This document shows, piece after piece, positions 46,796 through 48,334 of a stretch of 48,334 nt of DNA. Numbering within the stretch: the stretch's first letter is position 1; each line of letters begins with the position of its first letter. The translations under genes were made by a program, and so were the position numbers. Origin of the DNA: Candidatus Frankia nodulisporulans (lineage in GTDB: Bacteria > Actinomycetota > Actinomycetes > Frankiales > Frankiaceae); NCBI RefSeq assembly GCF_902806475.1, contig NZ_CADCWS010000008.1, forward strand, positions 1 to 48,334, given 5' to 3'. A model generated the notes under the pieces. The model was given only the letters and a program-made list of their open reading frames with translations. It did no database searches and was not told where the DNA came from.

Positions 46796-48142
46796 TCACC
46801 GATCCGCGCCCGCCTCGGCCTCGCCATCGGGGGCGTCGGGGAAGGCGTCGAGGAACCAGTCGCGGGCGAGTCGTGCGGCCTGGGCGAGCGTGCCCGGCTC
46901 GCTGAACAGGTGCGTCGCGGTGGGGACGAGGTCGAGTCGGTGGACGCAGCCGGTGAGGCGCTGCCGCGCCCAACGGTTCCACTCGAGCACCCGCGTGTCC
47001 TGTTCGCCGACGATCAGCAGGGTTGGTACGCGCACGGCGGGCAGCCGCGTCCAGGCGAGGTCCGGCCGGCCGCCGCGGGAGACGATGGCACGCACGCGAC
47101 TGGCGGGTTCGGCGGCGGCGGCCAGGGCGACCGCGGCTCCGGTGCTCGCGCCGAACAGTCCCAGCGGGAGCCCGGACGTCTCCGGTCGCGCGGCGAGCCA
47201 CGCGTCGACCGCGGTCAGCCGACCGGCGAGCAGCGCCAGATCGAAGTCCTGGTCCTGCGGGGTCGACGGGAGAACCGGCGACGCGGGGACGGCCAGGTCG
47301 AGCAGGAGGGTGGCCAGGCCCGCGGCGGTGAGGACCTCGGCGACATACCGCCCACGTGGGCTGTCACGCCCAGAGCCACTGCCGGGCACGAGCACCACCA
47401 CCGCGCGCGGCGACGGTGGCAGCGCCAGCCGGCCCGGCAGCCGGACGTCCGCGAGCGTGATCTCCACATCCGTCGCCCACCCGGACGGGCCCGTCGTGGA
47501 CGCCTGCCGGAGCAGGTCGACGACCTCCTCGTCGGAGGTCTGGGTGAAGTCGGCGTAGAACTGTCCGACCCCGACGAACTCCTGGGGAGCGTGCGCCCAG
47601 ATTACCTCGTCGGCGTCCGCCCGCAGCTGGTCGACGCGGTCGCGGGCGATCACCGGGGTGGCCAGGACGATCCGCTGCGCCCCGGCCGCCCGCAGCGCCC
47701 GGCAGGCGGCGCGGGCGGTGGCACCGGTGGCGATCCCGTCGTCGACGACGAGGGCCATCCGCCCGGACAGCCCGATCCGGGGACGTCCCTGCCGGAAGAG
47801 GTGGCCGCGGCGTTCCAGCTCCGCCAGTTCCTCGGCCTCCACCTGGGCGAACTGCGCCTGGTCCACCTGGGCCAGCCAGACCGTCTCGTCGTTGACCACC
47901 CGGATACCGCCCTCGGCGATCGCGCCCATCGCCAGTTCGGGTTGCCGCGGCACCCCGATCTTGCGCACGAGTAGGACGTCCAGCGGTGCGCCGAGTGCCC
48001 GTGCCACCTCGAACCCGACCGGCACGCCACCCCTGGGCAGCGCCACCACGACGATGTCGTGCCCCCGCAGGTGCCGCAGCCGGGCCGCGAGCTGACGTCC
48101 GGCGTCCCGACGATCCGCGAAACTCCCGTTGTCGACGCTCAT
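46796..48142 (-). CDS. Phosphoribosyltransferase-alpha/beta hydrolase fusion
   Basis: A 448-residue fusion. Residues 1-215 are a type I phosphoribosyltransferase domain (SFADRRDAGRQLAARL, IVVVALPRGGVPVGFEVARALGAPLDVLLVRKIGVP), with the PRPP-binding loop MALVVDDGIATGATARAACRALR. Residues 235-440 are a dienelactone hydrolase-type alpha/beta domain (AVVVLVPGSGSGRDSPRGRYVAEVL). Its nucleophile elbow GLFGASTGAAVAL carries Ser, and the terminal His is in VPTATHLFSEPG. Similar fusions occur in mycobacteria (Rv0571c-like), often in dormancy settings. The start is ATG at 48142 with a GGAGGAGGG ribosome site; the frame upstream is unconserved. Substrates of both domains are unknown. Confidence 0.9.
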   Translation of the reverse strand: MSVDNGSFADRRDAGRQLAARLRHLRGHDIVVVALPRGGVPVGFEVARALGAPLDVLLVRKIGVPRQPELAMGAIAEGGIRVVNDETVWLAQVDQAQFAQVEAEELAELERRGHLFRQGRPRIGLSGRMALVVDDGIATGATARAACRALRAAGAQRIVLATPVIARDRVDQLRADADEVIWAHAPQEFVGVGQFYADFTQTSDEEVVDLLRQASTTGPSGWATDVEITLADVRLPGRLALPPSPRAVVVLVPGSGSGRDSPRGRYVAEVLTAAGLATLLLDLAVPASPVLPSTPQDQDFDLALLAGRLTAVDAWLAARPETSGLPLGLFGASTGAAVALAAAAEPASRVRAIVSRGGRPDLAWTRLPAVRVPTLLIVGEQDTRVLEWNRWARQRLTGCVHRLDLVPTATHLFSEPGTLAQAARLARDWFLDAFPDAPDGEAEAGADR

Positions 48143-48334
48143 GGTCACCGCACCCTCCTCCGCCGCCACCCGCCGAATCGTCACCCCCCGTTATCTGCCT
48201 TCCCTCTTGTGACTATCGCCGATCCCACGGGGCGGCTGCTTGTCTCGCCCGTTCGGACCATCCGGTTGCCGGCGACGTCCGGATCGCGTCGACCAGGCCA
48301 GGCCGTTAGCGCAAATCCGTCCTACTTGTCTGGT

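Noticed and set aside
48185-48334. Right end of the window
   Set aside because: Only 150 bases upstream of the fusion gene; no feature could be supported apart from its unlocated promoter.

Overview
The window is high-GC actinobacterial chromosome. GTG starts, TANNNT −10 boxes placed 6-8 bases before start codons (leaderless transcripts), a tRNA-Gln-glmU-prs block, Pmt and MEP-pathway genes, and actinobacterial domains (DUF1918, a zinc-ribbon/FHA protein) all fit. Protein style suggests Frankia or a close relative; this is a judgement from recognition, not a database result. There is no plasmid, prophage, insertion sequence or CRISPR signature.

Layout. 0-6.5 kb: tyrS, a divergent glycosyltransferase cluster, then pth and rplY (L25). 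7-11 kb: a repeat-rich protein of unknown function, ispE and an ABC-F ATPase. 11-18.7 kb: an acyl desaturase, tRNA-Gln(UUG), glmU, prs, trpS, rsmA and tatD. 18.9-24 kb: a frameshifted substrate-binding protein gene, a YdcF-like membrane protein, rsmI, and a Pmt mannosyltransferase followed by a run of hairpins and a small 65-aa gene. 24-33 kb: a protein of unknown function, a GH15 glucoamylase/trehalase-like enzyme, a zinc-ribbon/FHA protein, a DUF305 protein, a SulP transporter and a GH43-like protein. 33-36 kb: a two-gene operon (isochorismatase-like hydrolase, then NCS2-type permease) in which both genes carry lesions. 36-39.6 kb: an acyl-CoA thioesterase, and a DHA2 drug exporter divergent from its TetR regulator. 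39.7-42.2 kb: a kinase-like protein lacking key catalytic residues, apparently split by a frameshift. 42.2-48.3 kb: SLOG-like and Nudix proteins, a molybdate locus (HTH-Mop regulator, modB, modC, no modA), a CBS-DUF1918 protein and a phosphoribosyltransferase-hydrolase fusion.

How the parts fit. The left half is mostly translation and precursor supply: two aminoacyl-tRNA synthetases, Pth, L25, RsmA, RsmI, tRNA-Gln, PRPP synthase, GlmU for UDP-GlcNAc, and IspE for isoprenoids. The right half is accessory: transport, carbohydrate turnover, export and stress-type proteins.

The strongest unexpected signals are four disrupted reading frames between 19 and 41 kb (a 4-bp tandem duplication, an amber codon ahead of a family-like tail, a frameshift at a perfect hairpin, and a probable single-base loss), a 16-bp-period array between the exporter and its TetR gene, a cluster of four hairpins after the Pmt gene, and a kinase-like protein lacking the ATP-binding lysine. 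I found no complete novel system with defined parts; these are leads.
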